A DNA stretch of 64,000 nucleotides from Halorubrum sp. BOL3-1 (GTDB lineage: Archaea; Halobacteriota; Halobacteria; Halobacteriales; Haloferacaceae). The stretch spans positions 2,914,001-2,978,000 of the forward strand of contig NZ_CP034692.1 in NCBI RefSeq assembly GCF_004114375.1, given 5' to 3'. The position numbers and the translations under genes are program-made. A model generated the notes under the pieces. It searched no databases, was not told the origin of the DNA, and worked only from the letters and a program-made list of their open reading frames with translations. Positions 1-8,588 of this stretch are shown here, piece after piece (position 1 is the first letter of the stretch; each line of letters opens with the position of its first letter).

Positions 1-1
1 C

Positions 2-511
2 GACTTCGGCGGCGACCCCGAGGCGGTCCGCCGGATAATCGACGCGGAGCCGGACGTGATCGCGCACAACGTCGAGACGGTCGAGCGGCTCCAGTGGCCG
101 GTCCGGGACCGCCGCGCGAACTACGAGCAGTCGCTCGCGGTCCTCGATCATGTCGACCGCGAGTCCGAGGTTCACACCAAGACGAGTCTCATGCTCGGCG
201 TCGGAGAGTACGACCACGAGGTGTACCGAACGCTCGGTGACCTCCGGGAAGTGGGCGTCGACGTGGTCACGTTCGGTCAGTACCTCCAGCCCTCGCGCTC
301 GCACCTCGACGTCTTCGAGTACGTCCACCCTGACGTCTTCGAGACGTGGCGGCGGGTGGCCGAGGCGGAGTTCGACTTCCTCTACTGCGCGTCGGGCGCC
401 ATGGTCCGGTCGTCGTACAAGGCCGGCGAGCTGTTCGTCGAGGCGCTCGTACGCGAGGGACGCTCGCCAGAGGACGCGCGGCGACGCGCACGGGCCGCGG
501 GCGGCGACTGA
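2..511 (+). CDS. lipA: Lipoyl synthase, C-terminal part
   Basis: Radical-SAM lipoyl synthase inserts sulfur into octanoyl groups on the lipoyl domains of 2-oxoacid dehydrogenases and GcvH. The reading frame is open from base 2 to a TGA at 509-511, so the N-terminus with the CxxxCxxC cluster lies outside the window. The visible part carries the family's ends: HNVETVERLQ, the KTSLMLGVGE stretch, TFGQYLQPSRSHL, and YCASGAMVRSSYKAGEL, whose serine near the end is the conserved R-S-S-Y cluster ligand. A T-rich stretch near 576-598 could end transcription. Identification is firm. Confidence 0.95.
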   Translation, partial: DFGGDPEAVRRIIDAEPDVIAHNVETVERLQWPVRDRRANYEQSLAVLDHVDRESEVHTKTSLMLGVGEYDHEVYRTLGDLREVGVDVVTFGQYLQPSRSHLDVFEYVHPDVFETWRRVAEAEFDFLYCASGAMVRSSYKAGELFVEALVREGRSPEDARRRARAAGGD

Positions 512-605
512 GGCGCGGATCCGGAACTCTGAGAGGCATATTCCGGAACGCGCCTCCTCCGACAGCTGTCAGGCGTTTTTGAGGTTTCGGCTTTTGTCCG
601 AACAG

Positions 606-654
606 CGAGTTATTTACCTCTCGGTGACTCACGCTGCGTTAGTGAGACGTACAC
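606..654 (+). promoter_or_regulatory. Putative promoter of livHMGF
   Basis: An AT-rich patch (GAGTTATTTACC, about 606-617) stands out from GC-rich surroundings some 40 bases before the livH ATG at 655. Its spacing fits an archaeal TATA box with a very short leader. Read from composition and spacing only. Confidence 0.35.
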
Positions 655-1776
655 ATGGGATTAACTGACTCGTCGGTCGTCGACTCCGCGCGGGCTCGAC
701 CGGGGCTTCTCTTCGTCGCCCTCCTCGCCGCCCTGCTGCTCGTCGACCTCGCGGCGAAACTCTCGGGGGTCGGTCTCGGCCCGATCGGGGGGTCGCTATC
801 CGTCGACCGGCTCGGATCGAACCTCTGGAACGGCGTCGTTATCGGCCTCGTGATCGGGCTGGCCGGTATCGGACTCTCGATGACGTACAGCATCCTCTCG
901 TTCGCCAACTTCTCGCACGGCGACCTCGTCAGCGCCGGCGCGTTCACGGGCTGGGGCGTGGCGTTCCTGATCGCCGGATTCGGTGACGCCTCGATCCGCG
1001 CACTAGTGACCGTCCGCGACGCGGGGAGCGCCTCGCCCGGCGACATCGGGGCGCACATCCTCACGACTCCCGGCGCGATCCTCGTCGGACTGGTCGTGGC
1101 GTTCGCCGTCACCGCACTGCTCGCGGTGGCGCTCGACCGGGCGTTCTACAAGCCGATGCGCGACCGCGACGGGATCGCGCTTCTCATCGCTTCCATCGGC
1201 GCGGCGCTGGTCGTCCGCTACCTGCTCCAGTTCGGCTACGGATCCGACCGGCGGGGCGTAACCGCCAGCGTCGACGCGTCGAACTTGGCGTTCGGTCCCC
1301 TCGGCGTGTCGGTGAACGCGCACGAACTCACCATCCTCGTCGCGGCGGTCGGACTGATGCTCGCGATGCACGCCATGCTTCAGCACACGAAGCTCGGGAC
1401 CGCGATGCGGGCGATGGCCGACAACAAGGACCTCGCGCTCATCACCGGGATCCCGGCCGAGCGCGTCGTCACCGCCACGTGGATCATCGGCGGGGGACTC
1501 GCGGGCGCCTCCGGCTACCTCTACGTCCTGCTCCGCGGCACGATCCAGTTCGACTTCGGCTGGCTCCTCCTCCTGCTCATCTTCGCGGCCGTCATCCTCG
1601 GCGGGATCGGCTCCGTCTACGGCGCCATCGTCGGCGGTCTCGTCATCGGCGTCGTGTTCACGACCTCGACGATATGGATTCCGTCGGACTTCAACCAGGC
1701 GGCGGCGTTCGCCGTGATGATCCTGATGCTGCTGCTTCGCCCCGAGGGGTTGTTCGGAGGTGTTTCGACCGCATGA
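655..1776 (+). CDS. livH: Branched-chain amino-acid ABC permease LivH
   Basis: Membrane permease of the LivH type, one half of the translocation channel of a branched-chain (or related) amino-acid importer. 373 residues, strongly hydrophobic, with about eight membrane segments and the family stretches LSMTYSILSFANFSHGDL (about residues 78-95), LGTAMRAMADN (the EAA-like loop) and GGIGSVYGAIVGGL near the end. It is somewhat longer than the usual 290-310 residues because of an N-terminal extension and a loop near residue 115. First gene of a translationally coupled operon: its TGA overlaps the livM ATG by four bases. Confidence 0.9.
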   Translation: MGLTDSSVVDSARARPGLLFVALLAALLLVDLAAKLSGVGLGPIGGSLSVDRLGSNLWNGVVIGLVIGLAGIGLSMTYSILSFANFSHGDLVSAGAFTGWGVAFLIAGFGDASIRALVTVRDAGSASPGDIGAHILTTPGAILVGLVVAFAVTALLAVALDRAFYKPMRDRDGIALLIASIGAALVVRYLLQFGYGSDRRGVTASVDASNLAFGPLGVSVNAHELTILVAAVGLMLAMHAMLQHTKLGTAMRAMADNKDLALITGIPAERVVTATWIIGGGLAGASGYLYVLLRGTIQFDFGWLLLLLIFAAVILGGIGSVYGAIVGGLVIGVVFTTSTIWIPSDFNQAAAFAVMILMLLLRPEGLFGGVSTA

Positions 1777-3104
1777 GCGGTCCGAACAACGCGGGCGACG
1801 GCGGGACTGCCGACCCGCCTGAGAGCGCCACGGCGGCGCTGATCGCGGCCGCCAAGGAGAGCGACTTCGCGCTCGTCGTCGGGACGCTGCTCGCGGTGTA
1901 CGCAGCCGCGACGCTCCTGACGTTCACCGACGGTCTCAACAGCGTCGTCGGACTGTTGGAGACCCTGACGTTCCTCGGTCTCGTCTACGCGCTCACCGCC
2001 CTCGCTTTGAACCTCCAGTGGGGGTACACCGGCCTGTTCAACATCGGTGTCGCCGGCTTCATGGCCGTCGGCGTCTACACGATGGGGATGGTCGTCCGGT
2101 CGCCGGACCCGGCCTTCGGTCCCCCCGGACTGGGGCTGCCGCTCCCGGTGGGGATCGTCGCGGGCATGGGGATGGCGGCGCTGCTCGGAGGCGTCGCCGC
2201 GCTGCCGGCGTTGCGGCTCAAGGCCGACTACCTCGCGATCGTGACGCTCGGTCTCTCCGAGATAATCCGGCTCTCGCTCCAGTCGAGCACCTTCGACACC
2301 TTCCTGCGCGACACGATCGGTGCCGGGACCGGCGGCGGTCGCGGGATGGGGATGCCGGACAACCCCGTCCGCGACCTGTTCTTGGTCGACGGGCAGGCGG
2401 GGAACCCGACCGCGCTCGGTGACCTCGTCTTCGGGGTCCTCGGTGCCGACGGTCTCGGGGTCTCCCACCCGATCCTCATCGGCTGGGGGTACATCGCCGT
2501 CCTCGCCGGCTTCCTCGTCGGCTTCTACCTCCTGCTCGAACGCCTCGGACGCTCGCCGTTCGGGCGGACGATGAAGGCGATCCGCGAGGACGAACTCGTC
2601 GCCAACTCGCTCGGCAAGGACGTGAACCTCGTGAAGGTCAAGGTGTTTGTCATCGGCTGCGCGCTGATGGGACTCGCCGGTATCCTCTGGTTCGGCAGCC
2701 AGGGCAACGTCTCCCCGACCCCGCAGTTCCGGCCGCTAATCACCTTCTACGTCTTCATCGCGGTGATCATCGGCGGCTCCGGGTCGAACACCGGCTCCGT
2801 CCTCGGCGGCATCGTCTTCGCCGCGGTGCTGTTCGAGGGACCGCGGCGGGTCGGCGGGGCCGTCCGCGGCCTCATCGACGCGGAGACGCCAGGCTCCTTC
2901 GCGGACGCCGTCGTCTCGCTGGACCCGGTGACGTTCCTCGCGTACGCGACCGACAACGTCGCGCCGCTCCAGTTCGTCTTCCTCGGACTCGTCTTGGTGT
3001 TCATCATCCGCTGGCGCCCGGAGGGGATCCTCGGAGACCGGATCGAGACGGCCGCGGCCGTCGACCTCTCCGAGCGGCCAGCCGGGGGTGAGTCCGATGA
3101 GTAG
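1773..3104 (+). CDS. livM: Branched-chain amino-acid ABC permease LivM
   Basis: Second permease subunit of the same importer. The start chosen is the ATG at 1773 inside ATGA overlapping livH; the frame is open further upstream but that part is antisense-like sequence over livH. 443 residues, multi-spanning, with the LivM features ALNLQWGYTGLFNIGVAGF, LKADYLAIVTLGLSEI, RTMKAIREDE and FIAVIIGGSGSNTGSVLGG. A hydrophilic periplasm-side loop around residues 170-220 is longer than in most bacterial homologues. It ends at a TAG, eight bases inside livG. Confidence 0.9.
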   Translation: MSGPNNAGDGGTADPPESATAALIAAAKESDFALVVGTLLAVYAAATLLTFTDGLNSVVGLLETLTFLGLVYALTALALNLQWGYTGLFNIGVAGFMAVGVYTMGMVVRSPDPAFGPPGLGLPLPVGIVAGMGMAALLGGVAALPALRLKADYLAIVTLGLSEIIRLSLQSSTFDTFLRDTIGAGTGGGRGMGMPDNPVRDLFLVDGQAGNPTALGDLVFGVLGADGLGVSHPILIGWGYIAVLAGFLVGFYLLLERLGRSPFGRTMKAIREDELVANSLGKDVNLVKVKVFVIGCALMGLAGILWFGSQGNVSPTPQFRPLITFYVFIAVIIGGSGSNTGSVLGGIVFAAVLFEGPRRVGGAVRGLIDAETPGSFADAVVSLDPVTFLAYATDNVAPLQFVFLGLVLVFIIRWRPEGILGDRIETAAAVDLSERPAGGESDE

Positions 3105-4029
3105 CGACGCCTCCGACGCGGACGAGGCCGCCGAGTCGGTCGACGTCCCCGACGCGAGCACCGTCGCCGACGCGGTGGACGCCCCGGAGCCGGCCGCCGC
3201 CGACGAACCGGAGGCGAACGACAGCGAGGTGGAGGAGGCGGCGAAACACGTCCCGTCCGGGATGCCGCCGCTCCGCGTGGAGGGGCTGGTGAAGCGGTTC
3301 GGCGGCGTCACCGCCGTCGACGGCGCCTCCTTCGAGGTCGAGTCCGGGTCGCTGACGGGACTCATCGGGCCGAACGGTGCCGGGAAGTCGACCACCTTCG
3401 ACTGTATCACCGGCGTCCACGAGCCGACCGCCGGGAGGGTGTACTTCGAGGGCGAAGACATCACGGGACGCAGACCGCACCAGATCGCGCGGAAGGGACT
3501 GGTCAGGACGTTCCAGATCGCCCGCGAACTCTCCGAGATGACCGTCTTGGAGAACCTCATGCTCGCGCCGCAGGGACAGATCGGTGAGTCTGCGATCCGC
3601 GCGGTGACCCCCGGACTCCGCGGCGCGGTGATCGAGGAGGAGACCGAGGTCCGCGAGCGCGCTTGGGAGACGCTGGAGTTCTTCGAGATAGACCACCTCG
3701 CGCACGAACACGCCGGGAACCTCTCCGGCGGCCAGCGGAAGCTGCTGGAGATGGCCCGCGCGCTGATGACCGACCCCGAGATGGTGTTGCTCGACGAGCC
3801 GCTCGCCGGGGTCAACCCCACGCTCGAAGAGAAGCTCTTGGACCGGATTCACGACCTGCGGGCGGACGGCTACACCTTCCTGCTCGTCGAACACGACATG
3901 GACATCATCATGAACAACTGCGAACGCGTCATCGTCATGCATCAGGGCAGCGTGCTCGCCGAGGGGACCGGCGACGAGATACGGAACGACGAGCGGGTCA
4001 TCGAGGCGTACCTAGGGGAGGACCTATGA
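3097..4029 (+). CDS. livG: Branched-chain amino-acid ABC ATPase LivG
   Basis: ATP-binding subunit: Walker A GPNGAGKST, the LivG stretch GLVRTFQIARELSEMTVLEN, signature LSGGQRKLLEMARALM, Walker B MVLLDEPLAGVNP and switch His in LLVEHDMD. The ATG at 3097 is preceded by GGGGGTGA and is preferred to a GTG at 3088. The first about 55 residues are an Ala/Asp/Glu-rich extension with no counterpart in the usual 250-residue LivG; its role is unknown. Overlaps livM by 8 bases and livF by 4. Confidence 0.9.
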   Translation: MSSDASDADEAAESVDVPDASTVADAVDAPEPAAADEPEANDSEVEEAAKHVPSGMPPLRVEGLVKRFGGVTAVDGASFEVESGSLTGLIGPNGAGKSTTFDCITGVHEPTAGRVYFEGEDITGRRPHQIARKGLVRTFQIARELSEMTVLENLMLAPQGQIGESAIRAVTPGLRGAVIEEETEVRERAWETLEFFEIDHLAHEHAGNLSGGQRKLLEMARALMTDPEMVLLDEPLAGVNPTLEEKLLDRIHDLRADGYTFLLVEHDMDIIMNNCERVIVMHQGSVLAEGTGDEIRNDERVIEAYLGEDL

Positions 4030-4775
4030 CCGCCGACGCCACCGCCGGAACGACCCACGCGATCGACGGCGACGCGATCTTGCGGATCCGCGGTCTGGAC
4101 GCCGGCTACGGCGACCTCCAGATCCTCTCGGACGTCGCCCTCGACGTCGACGACGGGGAGTACGTGACGATCGTCGGTCCCAACGGCGCCGGTAAGTCGA
4201 CGGTGATGAAGACCGTCTTCGGACTCACGACCCACATGGGCGGCACCGTCGAGCTCGAAGGCGAGCCGATCCACGGGCTCGCGCCCGAGCGGATCATCCG
4301 CGAGGGGATCGGGTTCGTTCCCCAGAACGGCAACGTCTTTCCGGGCCTGAGCGTCCGCGAGAACCTCGAGATGGGCGCGTACATCCTCGACGAGGTGCCC
4401 GAAGACCAGATCGAGACGATCTACGACCGGTTCCCGATCCTCCGGGAGCGCAGCGAGCAGAAGGCGGGAACGCTCTCGGGCGGCCAGCGGCAGATGGTGG
4501 CGATGGGGCGAGCGCTCATGCTCGACCCCGACCTCCTGTTGCTTGACGAGCCGTCGGCCGGACTCGCGCCCGACCTCGTCTCCGACATGTTCGACCGGAT
4601 CGACCGGATCAACGAGGACGGGACGGCCGTGCTGATGGTCGAACAGAACGCGAAGGAGGCGTTACGCCGCTGCGACCGCGGCTACGTGTTGGTGAGCGGC
4701 GAGAACCGCTACACCGACCGCGGCGACGTCCTGCTCTCAGACGAGGACGTGCGGCGCGACTTCCTCGGCGGGTGA
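4026..4775 (+). CDS. livF: Branched-chain amino-acid ABC ATPase LivF
   Basis: Second ATPase subunit, 249 residues. Walker A GPNGAGKST, LSGGQRQMVAMGRALM signature, Walker B LLLLDEPSAGLAP, and the LivF ending VMVEQNAKEALRRCDRGYVL. It begins at the ATG overlapping the livG stop (ATGA), so all four liv genes are coupled. No periplasmic-type substrate-binding protein gene follows, so LivJ/K must be elsewhere or upstream of the window, and substrate specificity cannot be read from this locus. Confidence 0.92.
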   Translation: MTADATAGTTHAIDGDAILRIRGLDAGYGDLQILSDVALDVDDGEYVTIVGPNGAGKSTVMKTVFGLTTHMGGTVELEGEPIHGLAPERIIREGIGFVPQNGNVFPGLSVRENLEMGAYILDEVPEDQIETIYDRFPILRERSEQKAGTLSGGQRQMVAMGRALMLDPDLLLLDEPSAGLAPDLVSDMFDRIDRINEDGTAVLMVEQNAKEALRRCDRGYVLVSGENRYTDRGDVLLSDEDVRRDFLGG

Positions 4776-4832
4776 GCGGCGTACTACCGAACGGGCGGTG
4801 ACCGATCGGCGGGTCCCTCCGCCGAGTCTCGA

Positions 4833-5921
4833 TTATTTCATTCGCCCCCACGCGAGGTGGAGGACGATGCCGACGACGAACGCGACGCCGAGGTTCGTCG
4901 CCACCGCGAGCAGGCCGATCCCGACCGAGAGCGCGCGGTTCCCCGAGTCGGTGACGTTGCGCGCGAGCGAGACGGCGACGACCGCGAGCAGGGCGCCGAG
5001 CATCGCCAGCGGGAAGGCGGCGATCAGCGCGGGCGTGGCGAACAGGGCGGCGACGAGGTACCCGGCGCCGAGGACGACGTTCGCGCCGCCGGTGCGCGCG
5101 CCGAACGCGTACTTGCCGGCCACGCCGTCGCAGCCGTGACACATCGGGATCCCGCCCAGCGGCACGGCGATCAGGTTCGTCACGCCCATGCTCGTCGACA
5201 GCTCGTCCGGCGTCACGTCGGCGTCGAACAGGTCGGCAAAGAGGAGGGAGGTCGCCAGCGCGGCGTTACCGATCGTCATCGCCAGCTGCGCGACCACGCC
5301 GTCGACGGTGGCGCGCGTGAGGGCCGCGCCGAACGCCGGCGTGGGCGGCGCGCCGGGCAGCCGCGGGGTCGGCACCCCGGCGACGACGAACGCGGTCGCG
5401 ACGCCGACGACGGCGACGGCTAACGCGCTCGCTTTCCCGCGACCCGCGAGCGCGAACGCGCCGGCGATGGCGACCCCGACGAGCGCCACCGCCGGGTCGT
5501 CGGTCGCGAGTCCCAGTCCCGTCTCTAGGAGGATTAGCCCCACCGCGAACTGTACCCCGCGGATCACCGGCTCCCCGATCCACCGCTCGACGTACGCGAG
5601 CGTCCCCGTGAGACCGATCGCGAGGAGGACGGCGCCGAGGATCGCGCCCGCGAGCGCGAGCTCGGCGTAGGTGAGCGCGCCGGCGATGGCCAGCGCGGCC
5701 AGCGCCTTCATCGGTTCGACCGACACCGGTAGCCCGTAGCGGACCCCCCAGACGAGTTGGAAGACGCCGAACGCGGCGAGCGCGTGCGGCAGCGACACGT
5801 CCGTCAGCAGCGCCAGCGCGACGACGAGCGGGACGACAGTAATCGAATCCCCTATCGCGCCGGTGACCGCCCTCGACCCGAAATCGACGGACCGACTTCT
5901 CTTCGAAGCGGATTCAGTCAC
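4833..5921 (-). CDS. MOT1-family molybdate transporter
   Basis: Multi-spanning permease of 362 residues. The pattern VPLGGIPMCHGCDGVAGKY followed by FGARTGG near residues 250-280 is the hallmark of the MOT1 (MFS_MOT1 / SulP-related) molybdate transporters of plants and archaea, and VSVEPMKALAALAIAGAL matches the first family repeat. Role by homology: uptake of molybdate, possibly tungstate or sulfate. This suits a genome with molybdopterin enzymes (formate dehydrogenase and an AOR-like protein later in the window). Convergent with livF; single gene. Confidence 0.8.
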   Translation of the reverse strand: MTESASKRSRSVDFGSRAVTGAIGDSITVVPLVVALALLTDVSLPHALAAFGVFQLVWGVRYGLPVSVEPMKALAALAIAGALTYAELALAGAILGAVLLAIGLTGTLAYVERWIGEPVIRGVQFAVGLILLETGLGLATDDPAVALVGVAIAGAFALAGRGKASALAVAVVGVATAFVVAGVPTPRLPGAPPTPAFGAALTRATVDGVVAQLAMTIGNAALATSLLFADLFDADVTPDELSTSMGVTNLIAVPLGGIPMCHGCDGVAGKYAFGARTGGANVVLGAGYLVAALFATPALIAAFPLAMLGALLAVVAVSLARNVTDSGNRALSVGIGLLAVATNLGVAFVVGIVLHLAWGRMK

Positions 5922-6027
5922 GAGATAACCGCCCTATCGGGCGAGAGCCCTTGAGCGTGTTCAGAAATTGATCGGAGTCACTCGATCGCTTCGACGAAAA
6001 CGATTCAGGTTTCTCGCGGCGCTTGAA

Positions 6028-6738
6028 CTACTCCTCGTCGAAGGCGGGGTCGTCCGCGTCGACCATCGGGCACTTCCGGACCCGAAACCGGGAGAAGTCG
6101 ACCGACTCGACGATCTCGGTCCCCTCGTGGGTACAAGCCGTCTCCGGGGGCGCAGAGAAGTGCGGGCACTGCTGGCAGTAGCTCCGCTTGTCGACCACGC
6201 GCTCGTCGCCGGCCGTCGCGGCGCCCGCTCCCGGCCCGCCGGGTCTCGTCGCCGCCTCCCCGATGTCGCCGGGGGCGCCCCCGGCGTCGGACTCGGTCGC
6301 GTCGGCGCCGAGAGACCTCTCCTCGTCGAGCGCCTCCCACACGTCCTCCTCGCCGACGTCACCGACCTCCATCGACTCGAAGGGGTCCTCGTCGGTCGCG
6401 TCGGCGCCCGTGTCGGCGTCTAACCCGGCGAACGGGTCGTCCGCGGGTGCGCTCACGTCGGGGTCAGCGCGTGACGACCCGTGAGCGCTCGCGTCGGAGT
6501 CCGCCTCGTCGACCCCCCCCTCGTCCAGCGCCGCGAAGGGGTCGTCGGCCTCGTCGGTGTCGGGCGCGGCGAGGGAATCATCGGCGTCGGACGCGTCGAG
6601 AGAATCGTCGGTCTCTGCCTCCGGTCCGTCATCGAAGAGTTCGTCTCCGAAGGGGTCGGCGTCCGGCGCGTCACCGTCGTCTGACCGGTCGCCGCCCTCC
6701 GGCGCATCGTTACCCTCCGACCGGTCACCGTCGCTCAT
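6028..6738 (-). CDS. Acidic protein with C-terminal zinc-binding cysteines
   Basis: 236 residues. Residues 1 to about 175 are very rich in Asp, Glu, Ser and Ala and look disordered, with repeated DPF motifs (DDPFAALDE, DDPFAGLDA, EDPFESMEV). The last 55 residues are compact and hold CQQCPHFSAPPETACTHEGT and RKCPMV, four cysteines and two histidines that could bind zinc. Function unknown. The start overlaps the preceding gene by four bases (ATGA type), so the two are co-transcribed. Confidence 0.75.
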   Translation of the reverse strand: MSDGDRSEGNDAPEGGDRSDDGDAPDADPFGDELFDDGPEAETDDSLDASDADDSLAAPDTDEADDPFAALDEGGVDEADSDASAHGSSRADPDVSAPADDPFAGLDADTGADATDEDPFESMEVGDVGEEDVWEALDEERSLGADATESDAGGAPGDIGEAATRPGGPGAGAATAGDERVVDKRSYCQQCPHFSAPPETACTHEGTEIVESVDFSRFRVRKCPMVDADDPAFDEE

Positions 6739-7643
6739 CGCCGGTCACCGTCGCTCGCGGCGGCGCTCGTCCGGTCGGTCGGTCGACTCGTCTCGTCGCG
6801 GTCGTCGGCCGCGACGTCGCCGTCGATAGCGGGGCGGTCCGCGACGAGCAGCCTCGACGTACCGAGGAAGCCGGTGTTCGGCTCCAGCTCCTCGAACCGG
6901 CGTCCGCAGTGCGGACACTCCGGCGTCGACAGCAGGCCGAGCTCCACGTCCCCACCGCAGTGGTCGCAGTCCGCGGCCCGCACGCCGTGCCGGTTCGCCG
7001 TCCGGGTCAGCGCGTCCACGCGCTCGCGGTCGGCGCGGTCGCGCTCGGCCGCGTCGAGCCGGCGCTTGAGCTTGACGACCGCGTTCGCGACCCGAGAGAG
7101 CTTGTCGTCGATCTCGCTCAGTTCGTCGGCGGAGATCCCGGCCACGTCGGACTCGACGCTCGCCACCCGCTCGTCGACCGCGTCGAGGCGGTCGTCGAGA
7201 CCGTCGAACCGCTCGTCGACGTGGTCGTCGAGGTCGTCAACGTGGTCCCCGAGGTCGTCGAGCCGGTCCGAGGAGGGGGCGTCGGCTATCGCCGCGTCGA
7301 GCCGGTCCGCCCGGGCGGCGACCGCTTCCAGTTCGTCTGCGAGTCCGTCGAGGCGCGCGGCGTCCGCCGCCCCGCCGTCGCCGTCCTCGCCGGCGTCCAG
7401 CGACTCCACCTCGCGGTAGAGGTCGATGAACCGCTCGCGGAGGTCGGTGACCTTTGCGTCCACGTCGTCGTCGAGGTCGTCGAGGCGCGACTCGACCGCA
7501 GCCACCTCGTCGGCGTCGGGGACGTCGATCCCCTCGGACTCCGCGAGCGCGACGAGCGCGCGCTTGAGGAGTTCCTCTCGGCTCACGCCCGCCTCCTCGG
7601 CGGCGGCGTCGAGGGCGGCGGCAGCCGGATCGAGGTCGCTCAT
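6735..7643 (-). CDS. Coiled-coil protein with zinc ribbon
   Basis: 302 residues. An N-terminal helical segment resembling a ribbon-helix-helix or CopG-like start (EEAGVSREELLKRALVALAE) is followed by a long heptad-patterned coiled coil (about 55-200, many DDLDDHVDER-type repeats) and a C-terminal zinc ribbon with CDHCGG and CPHCGRRFEEL. Known only as a conserved haloarchaeal type; function not established. An AT-rich TTACTTAAG-like box on the minus strand near 7684-7692 sits about 45 bases before the start. Confidence 0.75.
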   Translation of the reverse strand: MSDLDPAAAALDAAAEEAGVSREELLKRALVALAESEGIDVPDADEVAAVESRLDDLDDDVDAKVTDLRERFIDLYREVESLDAGEDGDGGAADAARLDGLADELEAVAARADRLDAAIADAPSSDRLDDLGDHVDDLDDHVDERFDGLDDRLDAVDERVASVESDVAGISADELSEIDDKLSRVANAVVKLKRRLDAAERDRADRERVDALTRTANRHGVRAADCDHCGGDVELGLLSTPECPHCGRRFEELEPNTGFLGTSRLLVADRPAIDGDVAADDRDETSRPTDRTSAAASDGDRR

Positions 7644-7748
7644 CGCGGGTCCTCCGTCATCTACGTGTCGTTGAGCGGCGAGGCTTAAGTAACCTGTCGC
7701 GGCGTTCTCCCGATCGATACTCGGCCGCGACGTCGACGCCCGCGGGCG

Positions 7749-8585
7749 CTACCGGATCTTGCGCACGTCGCTGATGTCGAACCCCCCCTCGTGGATCTCG
7801 GTCTCGAAGCGGACGATGTTCTCGGCCTCCAGCCGCGAGAGCACGCCGCGGAACTCGCGGACGAACATGGTCCGGGCGCGCTGTGACCCGCCGCTCTCCC
7901 ACGAGAACTGGAGGGTCCCGCCCGCGGCGTCCATCAGGGTGCCGAACTCGCGGTCGCGGAGCGCCTCGGTGTTCACCAGCACGAGCACCAGGGCGTCCCA
8001 CTCGTAGGCGGCCTTCTTCAGCCCCTTCATCACCATCGCGACGTCGCTCCAGTCGGTGTCGTCGGAGACCATCGAGACGAGGTCGGTGACGGAGTCGATA
8101 CAGACGAGACTCCGCTGGCCGTGTTCGGAGAGGTAGTCGCCGAACGCGGTGAGCACGTCCTCGTACTCGCCGCGCTCACCCAGCTCGGTGATCGAGGCCG
8201 TCGCCGTCTCGTACCAGTCCCGCGGCACCGGCGACAGCTGGAAGTACTCGGGCGAGAGGTCCCGGAAAGAGATCTCGTCGACAGCCGCGTCGACGATCTC
8301 GTCGGCCATCGTGTACTCCATCTCCCGGGTGATCGCGCCGGTGTCGGCGGTGAACGAGATGTAGTGGACCGACTCGGGCAGGGCGGCGTCGGCGTCGAGG
8401 TCGCCGTAGTACAGGTCGAACAGCTCCTCGTCGGCGCGCGCCAGCGCGTTCATCGCCGCGCTGGTGTAGCAGAACTCCCGGGCGCCGGCGCCCGCCTCGC
8501 CCGCGAGCAACACGACGCTTCCGGGGGGCGCGCCGCCGCCGAAGATAGAGTCGAGGCGCGCGACCCCGAACGGAAGACTCGACAT
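7749..8585 (-). CDS. KaiC/RAD55-like ATPase (HTR-like protein)
   Basis: 278 residues of the archaeal RecA-superfamily signal-transduction ATPases. It opens with the family motif GVARLDSIFGGGAPPGSVVLLAGE. The P-loop is degenerate (GEAGAGARE instead of GxxGxGKT/S): the lysine and Ser/Thr are missing, so ATP hydrolysis is doubtful. A Walker-B-like strand SLVCIDSVTDL is present near residue 160, and the C-terminal part looks like a winged helix (LSRLEAENIVRFE). Lies 3 bases after the next upstream gene on this strand. Confidence 0.75.
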   Translation of the reverse strand: MSSLPFGVARLDSIFGGGAPPGSVVLLAGEAGAGAREFCYTSAAMNALARADEELFDLYYGDLDADAALPESVHYISFTADTGAITREMEYTMADEIVDAAVDEISFRDLSPEYFQLSPVPRDWYETATASITELGERGEYEDVLTAFGDYLSEHGQRSLVCIDSVTDLVSMVSDDTDWSDVAMVMKGLKKAAYEWDALVLVLVNTEALRDREFGTLMDAAGGTLQFSWESGGSQRARTMFVREFRGVLSRLEAENIVRFETEIHEGGFDISDVRKIR

Positions 8586-8588
8586 GGC

